Source of the DNA: Moheibacter sediminis
GTDB taxonomy: Bacteria > Bacteroidota > Bacteroidia > Flavobacteriales > Weeksellaceae
Assembly (NCBI RefSeq): GCF_900176425.1
Contig: NZ_FWXS01000006.1
Coordinates: 62,001-126,000, forward strand
Reading direction: 5' to 3'
Length of the DNA: 64,000 nucleotides
A program made the translations under genes and the position numbers. The notes below the pieces were generated by a model. That model had not been told where the DNA came from. It saw nothing but the letters and a program-made list of their open reading frames with translations, and ran no database searches. How positions within the stretch are numbered: the stretch's first letter is position 1; every line of letters begins with the position of its first letter. Below are positions 53,842 to 63,425 of the stretch, one piece after another.

Positions 53842-54402
53842 ATGGCAGGATTTCGTGCAGCAAAACGATACGCCAAAGGATTGATGCAGTTCGCAGTAGA
53901 AATCAATCAGGCACAGCAAATCAACCAGGAAATGGTCGATTTGAAAAATGCCTTGACTGATAACCGTGAATTGGTACAATTCCTAAACTCTCCGGTTTTG
54001 GATGCCAAAAGAAAAAATGTGATCGCAAAAGAAATTTTCAAAGATTTTTCTCAGCCTACACAAAATTTCATCCAATTGGTAATCAATCAGGGAAGAGGAA
54101 GCGGTATGAAAGAAATTGCCGTGGAGTACAATGATTTATACAATAAATTAAATAACATCCGCATCGCAGAAGTGGTGTCAGCCGTTAAATTGGACGATGC
54201 GATGGTACAGGAGATTGTGGATCAGGCAAAACAAACAATGGGTGCCGAATATTCTTATGAAATTGAGAATAGAGTTGACCCGAATTTGATTGGAGGATTT
54301 ATTTTGCGTGTTGGTGACAAACAAGTTGACAGCAGCGTAAGAAGTAAATTGACCCGATTGAAGAAGCAATTTGACAAAAACGAATACATTCCTAAAATCT
54401 GA
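53842..54402 (+). CDS. atpH: ATP synthase subunit delta
   Basis: 186 residues, 3 bp after atpF. Typical OSCP layout: N-terminal helices (AAKRYAKGLMQFAVE...) and the C-terminal conserved IGGFILRVGDKQVDSSVRSKL, just before the stop. Joins the b stalk to F1. Confidence 0.94.
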   Translation: MAGFRAAKRYAKGLMQFAVEINQAQQINQEMVDLKNALTDNRELVQFLNSPVLDAKRKNVIAKEIFKDFSQPTQNFIQLVINQGRGSGMKEIAVEYNDLYNKLNNIRIAEVVSAVKLDDAMVQEIVDQAKQTMGAEYSYEIENRVDPNLIGGFILRVGDKQVDSSVRSKLTRLKKQFDKNEYIPKI

Positions 54403-54486
54403 AGTTAGATTTCAGAAGTTAGATTAATTAATAAAAAGTTGCAAGTAACATTAAACTTGAAACATTAAACTTTAAACAAAAGTAAA

Positions 54487-56067
54487 ATGGCAGAAATTAA
54501 ACCGGCTGAAGTATCAGCGATATTAAAACAACAACTTTCCAACTTCGACGTAAATGTTGAATTGTCTGAAGTAGGAACAGTACTAAGTGTTGGAGACGGT
54601 ATTGCCCGTGTTTACGGATTAGACAATGCTCAAATGGGTGAGTTGGTAGAGTTTTCTAACGGATTGGAAGGAATGGTATTGAACCTTGAAGAAGACAACG
54701 TAGGTGTTGTATTGTTGGGTCAATCCAAAGAAATCAAAGAAGGAGACACCGTAAAGAGAACAAACCGCATCACATCTATCCGCGTAGGTGAAGGGATGTT
54801 AGGTCGCGTTGTGGATATGTTGGGTAACCCTATCGATGGAAAAGGTCCGTTGGAAGGTGAATTATTCGAAATGCCAATTGAACGCAAAGCTCCAGGGGTT
54901 ATCTACAGACAACCGGTAAGTGAGCCTTTGCAGACAGGTATCATTTCTATCGACTCGATGATTCCGGTAGGTAGAGGACAACGTGAGTTGATAATCGGTG
55001 ACCGTCAGACTGGAAAAACTTCAGTGGCGATTGATGCTATTTTGAACCAGAAAGAATTTTATGACAGAGGTGAACCTGTTTTCTGTATTTATGTTGCAGT
55101 TGGACAAAAAGGTTCTACCGTTGCCCAAATCATGAATACATTAGCAGCTCACGGAGCTGATAAATATACAGTAATCGTTGCAGCGAATGCATCTGACCCT
55201 GCACCAATGCAGGTTTATGCACCAATGGCTGGAGCGGCAATCGGAGAATATTTCCGTGATACAGGTCGTCCTGCACTGATTGTTTATGATGATTTGTCTA
55301 AACAAGCAGTTGCATACCGTGAGGTATCTTTGTTGCTTCGTCGCCCACCGGGACGTGAAGCTTATCCTGGAGACGTTTTCTACCTTCACTCTCGTTTGTT
55401 GGAGCGTGCTGCAAAAATCATCGGTGATGATAAAGTAGCTGCTGAAATGAATGACTTGCCTGCATCTTTGCAAGGTAAAGTAAAAGGAGGTGGGTCTTTG
55501 ACGGCATTGCCTATCATCGAAACACAAGCAGGTGACGTTTCTGCATACATCCCGACGAACGTGATTTCCATCACTGACGGTCAGATTTTCTTGGAATCAG
55601 ACTTGTTCAACTCTGGTATCCGTCCGGCAATCAACGTAGGTATTTCGGTATCGCGTGTGGGTGGTAATGCACAGACAAAACCAATGAAAAAAGTTTCTGG
55701 TACGCTTAAATTAGACCAGGCACAGTACCGCGAATTAGAAGCTTTTGCTAAATTCGGTTCTGACTTAGACGCAGCAACTATGTCTGTAATCGGGAAAGGA
55801 GAAAGAAACGTGGAGATTTTGAAACAAAATGTAAACTCACCGATTCCGGTTGAAGAACAAGTAGCAATTATTTATGCAGGTACACACGGTTTGTTGAGAA
55901 CGATTCCGGTAGCGAAAGTGAAAGAATGGCAAGAAAATTTCTTATCATTATTAAGAAACAAACATGCTGATTTATTGAGTTCACTTCGTCAAGGAAAATA
56001 CGATGATACAATTGTTGACCAATTGAAAACTATCATCACGGACAGTGTAGCACAATACGCAAATTAA
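54487..56067 (+). CDS. atpA: ATP synthase subunit alpha
   Basis: 526 residues. P-loop GDRQTGKTS, the QKGSTVAQI region, [27 protein letters not shown] and [14 protein letters not shown] are all present. Regulatory nucleotide-binding subunit of F1. It is preceded by an 84-bp AT-rich gap and followed by a 113-bp gap before atpG. Confidence 0.97.
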   Translation: MAEIKPAEVSAILKQQLSNFDVNVELSEVGTVLSVGDGIARVYGLDNAQMGELVEFSNGLEGMVLNLEEDNVGVVLLGQSKEIKEGDTVKRTNRITSIRVGEGMLGRVVDMLGNPIDGKGPLEGELFEMPIERKAPGVIYRQPVSEPLQTGIISIDSMIPVGRGQRELIIGDRQTGKTSVAIDAILNQKEFYDRGEPVFCIYVAVGQKGSTVAQIMNTLAAHGADKYTVIVAANASDPAPMQVYAPMAGAAIGEYFRDTGRPALIVYDDLSKQAVAYREVSLLLRRPPGREAYPGDVFYLHSRLLERAAKIIGDDKVAAEMNDLPASLQGKVKGGGSLTALPIIETQAGDVSAYIPTNVISITDGQIFLESDLFNSGIRPAINVGISVSRVGGNAQTKPMKKVSGTLKLDQAQYRELEAFAKFGSDLDAATMSVIGKGERNVEILKQNVNSPIPVEEQVAIIYAGTHGLLRTIPVAKVKEWQENFLSLLRNKHADLLSSLRQGKYDDTIVDQLKTIITDSVAQYAN

Positions 56068-56180
56068 TTTGAAAGTTAGATAATTTGAAGATTTGAAAAT
56101 GGATTTTAGAATCAATTTCAAGAATTCATTTAAAATTCAAAATTTATAATTTAAACCAATAAAGTCTTTACTTTAAAAGT

Positions 56181-57047
56181 ATGGCAAATTTAAAAGAAAT
56201 ACGAAGCAGGATTTCATCGGTAGGTTCAACGATGCAGATTACAAGTGCCATGAAAATGGTATCTGCCGCAAAGTTGAAACGTGCCCAAGATGCTATCGTG
56301 CAGCTTCGTCCTTACGCAGACAAATTAAGAGACATACTTCAAAACATCAGTTCAACACTTGATGCAGATGCAGGTGGGAAGTTGACTGAGCAAAGAGAAG
56401 TTAAAAAATTATTGCTCATAGTAGTGACTTCCAACAGAGGTTTGGCAGGCGCATTTAATTCAAATGTGATTAAAAAGGCAAGTTTGCTTTTAACCGATGC
56501 CAAAACTTCAGGTGCAGAAGTTGAACTATTGACAGTAGGGAAAAAAGGTTTTGATTTGTTGCGCAAGCAATCAACGATTTACAAAAACAGTTCTTCTCTT
56601 TGGGACAATTTGAATTTTGATGACGTAGCCACAATTTCTGAAGAAATAACGGAAAAATTCATCGCTGGTGAATTTGATCAAGTAAGAATCGTTTACAATC
56701 AATTCAAAAACGCAGCTACTCAAGTCATCGTTGACGAACAGTATTTGCCGGTACAGATTGAATCGGGCGAACAAACAGCTCCTTCAATTGACTACATTTT
56801 TGAACCTTCAAAAGAAGAAATCGTAAAAGATTTGATTCCTCAGACTTTGAAAACCCAATTGTACAAAGCCATTTTGGATTCCAATGCATCTGAGCATGGA
56901 GCACGTATGACGGCGATGCACAAAGCGACTGACAATGCCGACTCTATGAGAAGAGCGTTGGTGTTGCAATACAACAAAGAACGTCAAGCTGCAATTACTA
57001 ACGAAATCCTAGAAATCGTAGGTGGAGCAGAAGCTTTGAATAATTAA
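56181..57047 (+). CDS. atpG: ATP synthase subunit gamma
   Basis: 288 residues. N-terminal helix with ANLKEIRSRISSVGSTMQIT and SAMKMVSAAKLKRAQ, a central VTSNRGLAGAFN, and a C-terminal helix (SEHGARMTAMHKATDNAD). Rotary shaft of the enzyme. Last gene of this cluster: atpD (beta) and atpC (epsilon) are not in the window. Confidence 0.96.
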   Translation: MANLKEIRSRISSVGSTMQITSAMKMVSAAKLKRAQDAIVQLRPYADKLRDILQNISSTLDADAGGKLTEQREVKKLLLIVVTSNRGLAGAFNSNVIKKASLLLTDAKTSGAEVELLTVGKKGFDLLRKQSTIYKNSSSLWDNLNFDDVATISEEITEKFIAGEFDQVRIVYNQFKNAATQVIVDEQYLPVQIESGEQTAPSIDYIFEPSKEEIVKDLIPQTLKTQLYKAILDSNASEHGARMTAMHKATDNADSMRRALVLQYNKERQAAITNEILEIVGGAEALNN

Positions 57048-57071
57048 TATTCAATAAATAAAATAATTTTG

Positions 57072-57106
57072 AAAGAGACTGGCATTTTTGTCCGTCTCTT
57101 TTTTTA
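57072..57106 (+). terminator. Terminator of the ATP synthase cluster
   Basis: Stem AAAGAGAC with an inner GG / CC pair closing GTCTCTTT, with one bulge, and a T run; 25 nt after the atpG stop. The rest of the 270-bp gap to the next gene is AT-rich, without clear features. Confidence 0.75.
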
Positions 57107-57318
57107 TTTGCGAAATATATTTTAAATCCATTCCAAATTGAGCATAATTATAGCTTAATTGAGGGCTATACATGAATTTCACTATGTAAAAGCAAACCAA
57201 ATTAGTAATAAGAAAATTAATTTTATGAAAAAGAATTGCATAAATGCTAATAAATCGTTAAAATTGAATTAAATTTAAATTTACATAAATTAGATTTTAA
57301 ATAAAACGATAAGTATAT

Positions 57319-60318
57319 ATGGAAAGAACTTTACGGATTATTAAATTTATTCCACTTTTAGTTTTCGGAACTTTGCTGATTATCAATCAGGCAAGTCTAT
57401 CTAAAAATGAAAAATTAAACAATAATGCAGGGTTAGGATTTAACTCGACTGCATTAGACTTCAAAAACACTACGGATTTTAAATTTCCTAAAGAATTATT
57501 TAAAGATAGTTTTGACGGATTCATGAAACCTTCAAGTGTTGTAAACGCACCTGATCAGATTCCATGTGATTTCACGCCTGTGTGTTCAAACGAAACTTTC
57601 TCGGGTGATGCTCCTGTTGGTAATCCAATGGGCACGATTGAATCTAGCTGTCAAATTCTCGAAAGTGATGACGTGACCTGGTATTATGTACAAATCCAAT
57701 CGGGAACTACTTTTACTTTTGTTATATCACCGGAGGGAGATGACGATTATGACTTTGCTGCATGGTTAAACCCTGCGGATTGTAATAATTTAGGGATAGC
57801 CGATCGGGCTTCTTATGCTGCGCCAGGGGGAGATTATGATACAGGTTTGGCATTAAGTGCGTCTGATACTTGTGAGACAGCCTTTGGTGATGGATTTGTA
57901 AGTCATTTTGATGTTCAGCCAGGAGATATAATCGTTATCGCAGTTGATAAATATTCAGATAATGCTCCAGGTTTTGAACTTTCTTTTGGTGGAGATTCTG
58001 TTTTGGATTGTTCAATCTTGGGAGAAGCTTTTTATGAAGAATGTGACAATGATAATAATGGAGAGGTACAATTTGATTTGAATTCGATAGCTGTTGATTT
58101 AGCAGAAGGAGATGCTACTTTGCAATTTAAATTTTATTCAACAGAAGAAGATGCTACAGATGACACAGCAAATAATTTGCTAAGTTCTCCTTATACTCTA
58201 GCAGTTTCAAATTCTCCAACACTGATTTATGCTCAGGTTAAAAATCAAGGCGGAGTAATCGTTGAAATTATCGCTGTTAGTTTAACCTTGAACCCAGGGA
58301 TTCAGTTAGAAAATGGACCTTTTGTGATACAAGTAGAAGGAAGCGGTACGGGAACTTTTGATTTAACTTCGATTCAATCAAGTTTAGTAGCGGATCCAAC
58401 CGGACTTACTTTCTTATATTATGAACAAGAATCCGATGCAAATGCTGGAAATAATAATTTTATAGCAAGTCCTACAACTTATCAAGCGGCAAACGGAACT
58501 ACAGTTTATGTAAGAGTGATTAGCGCTTCTGGTTGTTCAGCGGTTGCATCAGTTAATTTGAGATTAAACCAAGTGAATAACCCTTGTAATTTTATACCTA
58601 TTTGTTCAAACGATGATATTAATGAAGATGTAGTACCTCTTCCTGAAGCGATTCAATTAAATGCAAGTTGTGTCAGTTTTACCAATACAGACATAGCTTT
58701 CTATTATTTGAGAATTGAAGAAGGAACAACTTTTACTTTTACAATTGCTCCAGATACCAACAATGACTATGATTTCATGCTTTGGCAGAATGCTCCGGAT
58801 TGTAATGACCTGACAAACACACAAGCAACCAGAGCATCTTACGATGCGCCCTTCGGAAGTTATGAAACAGGTTTGATGTTGGATGAAACCGATTTATGTG
58901 AAGGTGCAGCTGGTGGAGGATTAGTAGAAGGTTTTGTAAGGCATTTGGATGTACAGCCGGGTGATGAAATCATCATTGCCATCTATAAGTTTAATTCAGG
59001 AGGTGGTTTTAACTTATCATTTGGAGGTGATGCTATCCTTGATTGTACAATCTTAGGGGAATTAGATTACGCTCAATGTGATGATGATCAAGATGGAGAA
59101 GTGATTTTTGATTTAAATCCGATTGCGGAAGACATAGTTAATGGTGATGATTTCTTAAACGTTACTTTCTATTCAACAGAAGCTGACGCTACAAATGATA
59201 CTGGAAATAATATTGTCAACACACCTTATACAGTAACGAACACAAGTTCTCCCGATGTTATTTATGCACAAGTAAAAGATGACCTAGGAGAAGTAGTGGA
59301 AATATATACAATTACTCTAAGTATAAGTGAAGGTGTTACAGGTGCACAAAGTGTAAGCGATTCTTATTGTGATGCAGGATTAGATGGAACCGAAACTGTA
59401 AACTTAACTTCGTATAATTTAATTCCAAATCAGAATACATATACACTTACTTATTACGAAACAGAACAGGATGCAATCGACGGAAACGCAAGTTTCATCC
59501 CTACACCTGCAAATTATGTTACAGGAACGACTACAGTTTATGTAAGAATTGAAAATGCTGGAGGATGTTTTGATGTTGTTGAGATTAACATTGAGGTAAG
59601 CGGATTGGAAGTAGACTTAGGTGAAAACTTTACTATGTGTGAAGGTGAATTTACAGTAACCGCTGCAGGTGACTTCTCAAACTTTACGGGAGTTACATTT
59701 ACATGGCAATTCAATGGAGATGTAATTCAGGGAGCTACAACAGATACATTGACCATTACTCAGCCAGGCGAATATACAGTAACTGTAAATACAGCTGAAG
59801 GTTGTTCAGGAACTGACACAATCAATGTGTTACCAGGTGAAGCTCCAGTAATTACAGCAGTAAATGTAGGTCCTGATTATGTAATCGTAGAAGCTACCGG
59901 TGGTGTGCAGCCTTATCAGTACTCAATTACAGGAGTGGTTTGGCAAAACAGCAATCAGTTCAATTATTTACAGCCGGGAACTCATACAGTGTATGTTAGA
60001 ACAGCGGAAGGTTGTATAGTATCTCAGGAATTTGTGATTTTCCAGATTCCAACCATGTTTACACCAAACGGTGATGGTATAAACGATACTTGGAACATTC
60101 CTGGATTTGATATCTATCCGCAATCCAACATCGTGATTTATGACAGACAAGGAAGGTTGGTTTATCAGTCTGAAATTACATCAAATCAGATTTGGAACGG
60201 ATTCTTTATGAATGGGCAAAAAGCACCGACTCAGGATTATTGGTACATTATCAATGTATCTGACGGACGTAAATTTACAGGTCACGTAACTGTAAAAAGC
60301 CGTGGAGAAAAAAATTAA
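57319..60318 (+). CDS. Large T9SS-secreted surface protein with gliding-motility C-terminal (CHU_C) domain
   Basis: 999 residues. The N-terminus is a hydrophobic signal (RIIKFIPLLVFGTLLIINQ). Two long homologous segments follow, about residues 84-330 and 425-680, each starting C-(D/N)-F-x-P-(V/I)-C-S-N. They share TFTF, DYDF, RASY, DVQPGD, LSFGGD, DCxILGE and IYAQVK landmarks: an internal duplication. A third, Ig-like region follows. The end is a type B T9SS signal: PTMFTPNGDGINDTW, YDRQGRLVYQS, APTQDYWYII. It is probably a long fibrous adhesin on the cell surface. It sits directly before a PorP/SprF gene. Confidence 0.9.
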   Translation: MERTLRIIKFIPLLVFGTLLIINQASLSKNEKLNNNAGLGFNSTALDFKNTTDFKFPKELFKDSFDGFMKPSSVVNAPDQIPCDFTPVCSNETFSGDAPVGNPMGTIESSCQILESDDVTWYYVQIQSGTTFTFVISPEGDDDYDFAAWLNPADCNNLGIADRASYAAPGGDYDTGLALSASDTCETAFGDGFVSHFDVQPGDIIVIAVDKYSDNAPGFELSFGGDSVLDCSILGEAFYEECDNDNNGEVQFDLNSIAVDLAEGDATLQFKFYSTEEDATDDTANNLLSSPYTLAVSNSPTLIYAQVKNQGGVIVEIIAVSLTLNPGIQLENGPFVIQVEGSGTGTFDLTSIQSSLVADPTGLTFLYYEQESDANAGNNNFIASPTTYQAANGTTVYVRVISASGCSAVASVNLRLNQVNNPCNFIPICSNDDINEDVVPLPEAIQLNASCVSFTNTDIAFYYLRIEEGTTFTFTIAPDTNNDYDFMLWQNAPDCNDLTNTQATRASYDAPFGSYETGLMLDETDLCEGAAGGGLVEGFVRHLDVQPGDEIIIAIYKFNSGGGFNLSFGGDAILDCTILGELDYAQCDDDQDGEVIFDLNPIAEDIVNGDDFLNVTFYSTEADATNDTGNNIVNTPYTVTNTSSPDVIYAQVKDDLGEVVEIYTITLSISEGVTGAQSVSDSYCDAGLDGTETVNLTSYNLIPNQNTYTLTYYETEQDAIDGNASFIPTPANYVTGTTTVYVRIENAGGCFDVVEINIEVSGLEVDLGENFTMCEGEFTVTAAGDFSNFTGVTFTWQFNGDVIQGATTDTLTITQPGEYTVTVNTAEGCSGTDTINVLPGEAPVITAVNVGPDYVIVEATGGVQPYQYSITGVVWQNSNQFNYLQPGTHTVYVRTAEGCIVSQEFVIFQIPTMFTPNGDGINDTWNIPGFDIYPQSNIVIYDRQGRLVYQSEITSNQIWNGFFMNGQKAPTQDYWYIINVSDGRKFTGHVTVKSRGEKN

Positions 60319-60323
60319 TCAAT

Positions 60324-60356
60324 AAAACTTCGGGGAAGTTCATTCCCTGAAGTTTT
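60324..60356 (+). terminator. Hairpin between the T9SS substrate gene and sprF-like gene
   Basis: Stem AAAACTTCGGGGAA / TTCCCTGAAGTTTT with two mismatches, directly downstream of the substrate gene's stop. No strong T run on either side, so termination may be partial. Confidence 0.55.
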
Positions 60357-60401
60357 CACAATAATTAAAATATTTTTTAGCAGATATAAATTACTACTAA
60401 A

Positions 60402-61346
60402 ATGAAAAAACAAAACATATTTCTTACTTTGACACTGAGTTTAATCTCATTTTGCGCTGTTGCACAATCAAGCCTACCGTTTGATGAACAGTATTTCATC
60501 ATGGATAAATTCCTCGTCAACCCATCATTTACCGGTGCTTCAGATGACATCGTTTTCAGAGCATCACACAGAAGGCAATGGGACAATATGCCAAACAGTC
60601 CGGTAACTACTCTTGTGAGCGCACACGCAAACATAGTAGACCGTGTAGGTTTGGGTATGTATTTTATGAATGATGTAAATGGAAATACCAAAACCAATAG
60701 CTTCAACCTTTCAGCCGCTTACCACATTCCGATTGGTGACCAAAAAAACAGACAAGCAGGTCAGTTTTCTTTCGGTACATCATTGAGCTTTGCAGGTATG
60801 CGTTTCGGTGGGGTGACTGAACAGCCGAACGACCCGATTTACAACGACATGGAAAACAGAGTTTACGTTCCTTACATCAACTTTGGCGCATCGGCTACTT
60901 ACAAAGGCTGGATGATCGGAGTTTCTGTGTTGGACATCGCTTTGAGCTACAACTCGCCAATTGTAAATCAATACGAACCTTCGCCGACTTTCTATTATGG
61001 AATGTTAGGGAAAACCATCAACGTTTCGGAGCAATTTGAACTAGAACCTATGGTTGCTTACCGTTCAAATTTCGACAAAGACAGCCGTTTGGATGCCAAT
61101 TTGAGAGCCAAAGCAAAATTTGATAACAATGCTGTTTGGTTGGGAGCAAATTACAGAATGGATTTCTTCAATGATGGAAACGAATCATTAAGCGTTTCTC
61201 CGGCAATCGGTGCCGAAATTGGAAGAATGCATTTGGCATTTTCTTACAACATTGGTTTGAGCGATATGAACAACGAAGGAAACAACGGATTTACGGGAGT
61301 TTTAGGATTTGATATAGAAAACTTTTTTAACCCTCAGTTTAAATAG
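60402..61346 (+). CDS. PorP/SprF family type IX secretion outer-membrane protein
   Basis: 314 residues with a signal peptide (ends AVAQ). Family features: SSLPFDEQYFIMDKFLVNPSFTGAS at the start, RRQWDNMPNSPVTTLVSAHA, VGLGMYFMNDVNG and repeated amphipathic strands of a barrel. In Flavobacterium johnsoniae, SprF is needed for secretion of the adhesin SprB, which has a type B C-terminal signal. The substrates on both sides here carry the same signal type, so this protein is probably their dedicated partner. Confidence 0.9.
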   Translation: MKKQNIFLTLTLSLISFCAVAQSSLPFDEQYFIMDKFLVNPSFTGASDDIVFRASHRRQWDNMPNSPVTTLVSAHANIVDRVGLGMYFMNDVNGNTKTNSFNLSAAYHIPIGDQKNRQAGQFSFGTSLSFAGMRFGGVTEQPNDPIYNDMENRVYVPYINFGASATYKGWMIGVSVLDIALSYNSPIVNQYEPSPTFYYGMLGKTINVSEQFELEPMVAYRSNFDKDSRLDANLRAKAKFDNNAVWLGANYRMDFFNDGNESLSVSPAIGAEIGRMHLAFSYNIGLSDMNNEGNNGFTGVLGFDIENFFNPQFK

Positions 61347-61360
61347 GAAGTCCTATTTTT
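61341..61360 (+). terminator. Small hairpin spanning the sprF-like stop codon
   Basis: AAATAGG-AAGT-CCTATTT, with the TAG stop inside the stem, followed by two T. It could reduce expression of the next gene. Confidence 0.4.
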
Positions 61361-61378
61361 AAGGGCTAAATTCATTCA

Positions 61379-63166
61379 ATGTTAAGTTTCCTAAAAAGGT
61401 ATAATTTCTATTTAATTTTAATCTTAACATTAATTTCGAAATGTTCGTTTGCACAAACGATTTTTGTCAATCCACCTGCAAACTCCAACTCAAATCTTTT
61501 GCCCTCACAATTGGTCAAGGAAATTTTGTTAGAGGGCGGAGAATGTTCGGGCATCTCAAATTTTCAGCTTAAAGACAATACTTCAGCGCCATTCCCAAAT
61601 CCTACAAGAAGCTGGGGATATTTTGAAAGAGGAAATTCTGATTTTCCATTTGAAAAAGGAATAGTCCTGACTTCAGGATTCGCTATAGATGCCATTGGTC
61701 CGAGCGAACAAGAAACTCTTTCAAAAGGAAACAGGACATGGCTCGGCGATGCAGATGCAGAGGCTTTAGCTGGAGTGATTACGTACAATTCAACTGTCTT
61801 TGAATTTGACTTCGTTCCGCAGGGAAATACCATTTCATTCAATTACATCTTTGCTTCGGAAGAATATCCCGAATGGGCATGCAGCCAGTACAACGATGTC
61901 TTCGGATTCATCATCAGCGGTCCCGGAATTGTAAACGACCCCGGATTGTCGGGTAAAAATATAGCTTTGTTACCCAATGGAAATCCTGTTACTATTAACA
62001 ATGTAAACGATCAGGAATGTGGTGACGATACCTACTATGTGGGGGGAGATTTTCAGGACATCGGCTACGACGGCAGGACGACGCCACTGACTGCATTTGC
62101 AGAAGTAATTCCCGGACAAACTTACCACATCCGTTTATTAGTCTCAGATTCTGGAGATGAACGCTATGATTCAGCTGTTTTTCTAGAAGCAGGTTCATTT
62201 AATTTAGGATTAAATATAGTTGATGAACAAGGCATTGATGTCGGAGAAAACAAGTACATCTGCGGTGTAGATTCATATACTTTGTATATAGATTCGGACA
62301 ATCCCAGTCTGCAGTTACAGTGGTACAAAGATGGAAACTCAATTCCCGGCGCAAATTCAAACCTGCTCACTGTCAGCGAATCAGGATTTTATTCTATAAA
62401 TGCAATCAGCGAAACCTGCTCTCAAGAGGATGGCGTTACCGTTTTATTTGATGCTTTTGAAATAAATGCAGGCGAAGATTTCAGTCTTTGCAGCGGCGAA
62501 GCATGGATCAATTTAGAATATGACATATTGGGAGAAATGACTTTCCAGTGGCAATTAAATGGAGAAATCATTACCGAAGCAACCTCAGATTCACTTCTTA
62601 TTTCACAGCACGGTACTTATGTTGTGACTGCATACTCTTCATTGGGATGTATCGGAACAGATTCCGTTATGGTTTCCGAAGGAAACGGATTTGTTATTTC
62701 AAACATTGAGGTAGGCGTAGATTATATCATGATTCGGGCATCGGGTGGCGAAGAGCCTTATCAATATTCCATAGACGGTAGCACTTGGCAGTCAGATAAC
62801 TATTTTTATGATTTGCCATCAGGCGATTATACGGCTTATGCCCGTTCAGCAGATGGTTGCATCGCATCCAAATCATTTTCGGTATTCAATATTCCTACTT
62901 TATTTACCCCAAATGGTGACGGCATCAACGATACTTGGCGTATCAAAGGAGTCGAAAATTATCCCAATTCCCAAATATCAATTTTTGACCGTCACGGCAG
63001 AAATGTCTATGAAAGTCATTTGAATTCAAATGAAATCTGGAATGGATTCTTCAAAAACGGAAAAAAAGCTCCCACACAAGATTATTGGTATATCCTCAAA
63101 ATAGCAAACGATAGGACTTATTCAGGTACCATTACTGTGAAATCGCGTTCTGAAAAAGGAATGTAA
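61379..63166 (+). CDS. T9SS-secreted surface protein with choice-of-anchor L and CHU_C domains
   Basis: 595 residues, signal peptide ending SFAQ. Residues about 25-285 form the choice-of-anchor L domain (GIVLTSGFAIDAIGPSEQE, FNYIFASEEYPEWACSQYND, FGFIISGPG). Two Ig-like modules follow. The type B T9SS signal is at the C-terminus (PTLFTPNGDGINDTW, FDRHGRNVYES, APTQDYWYILK). The C-terminal 200 residues are very similar to the protein encoded at 57319. Third gene of the T9SS cassette. Confidence 0.9.
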   Translation: MLSFLKRYNFYLILILTLISKCSFAQTIFVNPPANSNSNLLPSQLVKEILLEGGECSGISNFQLKDNTSAPFPNPTRSWGYFERGNSDFPFEKGIVLTSGFAIDAIGPSEQETLSKGNRTWLGDADAEALAGVITYNSTVFEFDFVPQGNTISFNYIFASEEYPEWACSQYNDVFGFIISGPGIVNDPGLSGKNIALLPNGNPVTINNVNDQECGDDTYYVGGDFQDIGYDGRTTPLTAFAEVIPGQTYHIRLLVSDSGDERYDSAVFLEAGSFNLGLNIVDEQGIDVGENKYICGVDSYTLYIDSDNPSLQLQWYKDGNSIPGANSNLLTVSESGFYSINAISETCSQEDGVTVLFDAFEINAGEDFSLCSGEAWINLEYDILGEMTFQWQLNGEIITEATSDSLLISQHGTYVVTAYSSLGCIGTDSVMVSEGNGFVISNIEVGVDYIMIRASGGEEPYQYSIDGSTWQSDNYFYDLPSGDYTAYARSADGCIASKSFSVFNIPTLFTPNGDGINDTWRIKGVENYPNSQISIFDRHGRNVYESHLNSNEIWNGFFKNGKKAPTQDYWYILKIANDRTYSGTITVKSRSEKGM

Positions 63167-63211
63167 ATTTAATTAACCTCAATACTTATACTTGCACTTT
63201 GCTGAATTAAT

Positions 63212-63330
63212 TTGGTATCTCATCGCGCTGCTGCGGGGTACGCTTCACTTCCGTCCCGAGGTTCCTCTCTGGACCGGCTCGTTCCTCGCCGCCCTCCACA
63301 TCACGGACGCGGGAGAAATCCTAAAACTGC
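63212..63330. other. GC-rich stretch of unknown origin between the T9SS cassette and recF
   Basis: About 105 bases (63216-63320) that are visibly GC-rich in an otherwise AT-rich region. The composition includes GCGCTGCTGCGGGG and GTTCCTCGCCGCCC. The frames are open only by virtue of composition and I do not take them as a gene. It resembles short GC-rich interspersed repeats of flavobacterial genomes, or a remnant of foreign DNA. Nothing else notable between 63167 and 63425. Confidence 0.55.
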
Positions 63331-63413
63331 TGAAACTTCAAGTCTTCTTTATGATGTGGTAAATATTAGTTTTATAATTCATAAAAAGAATCACAAACCC
63401 AACATATATTCCT

Positions 63414-63421
63414 TAATTTTG
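63414..63421 (+). promoter_or_regulatory. -7 element of recF, four bases before the start codon
   Basis: TAATTTTG, exact TAnnTTTG match. It is followed by only 4 nt and then the ATG at 63426, the same spacing as ruvC. Confidence 0.5.
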
Positions 63422-63425
63422 CTTC

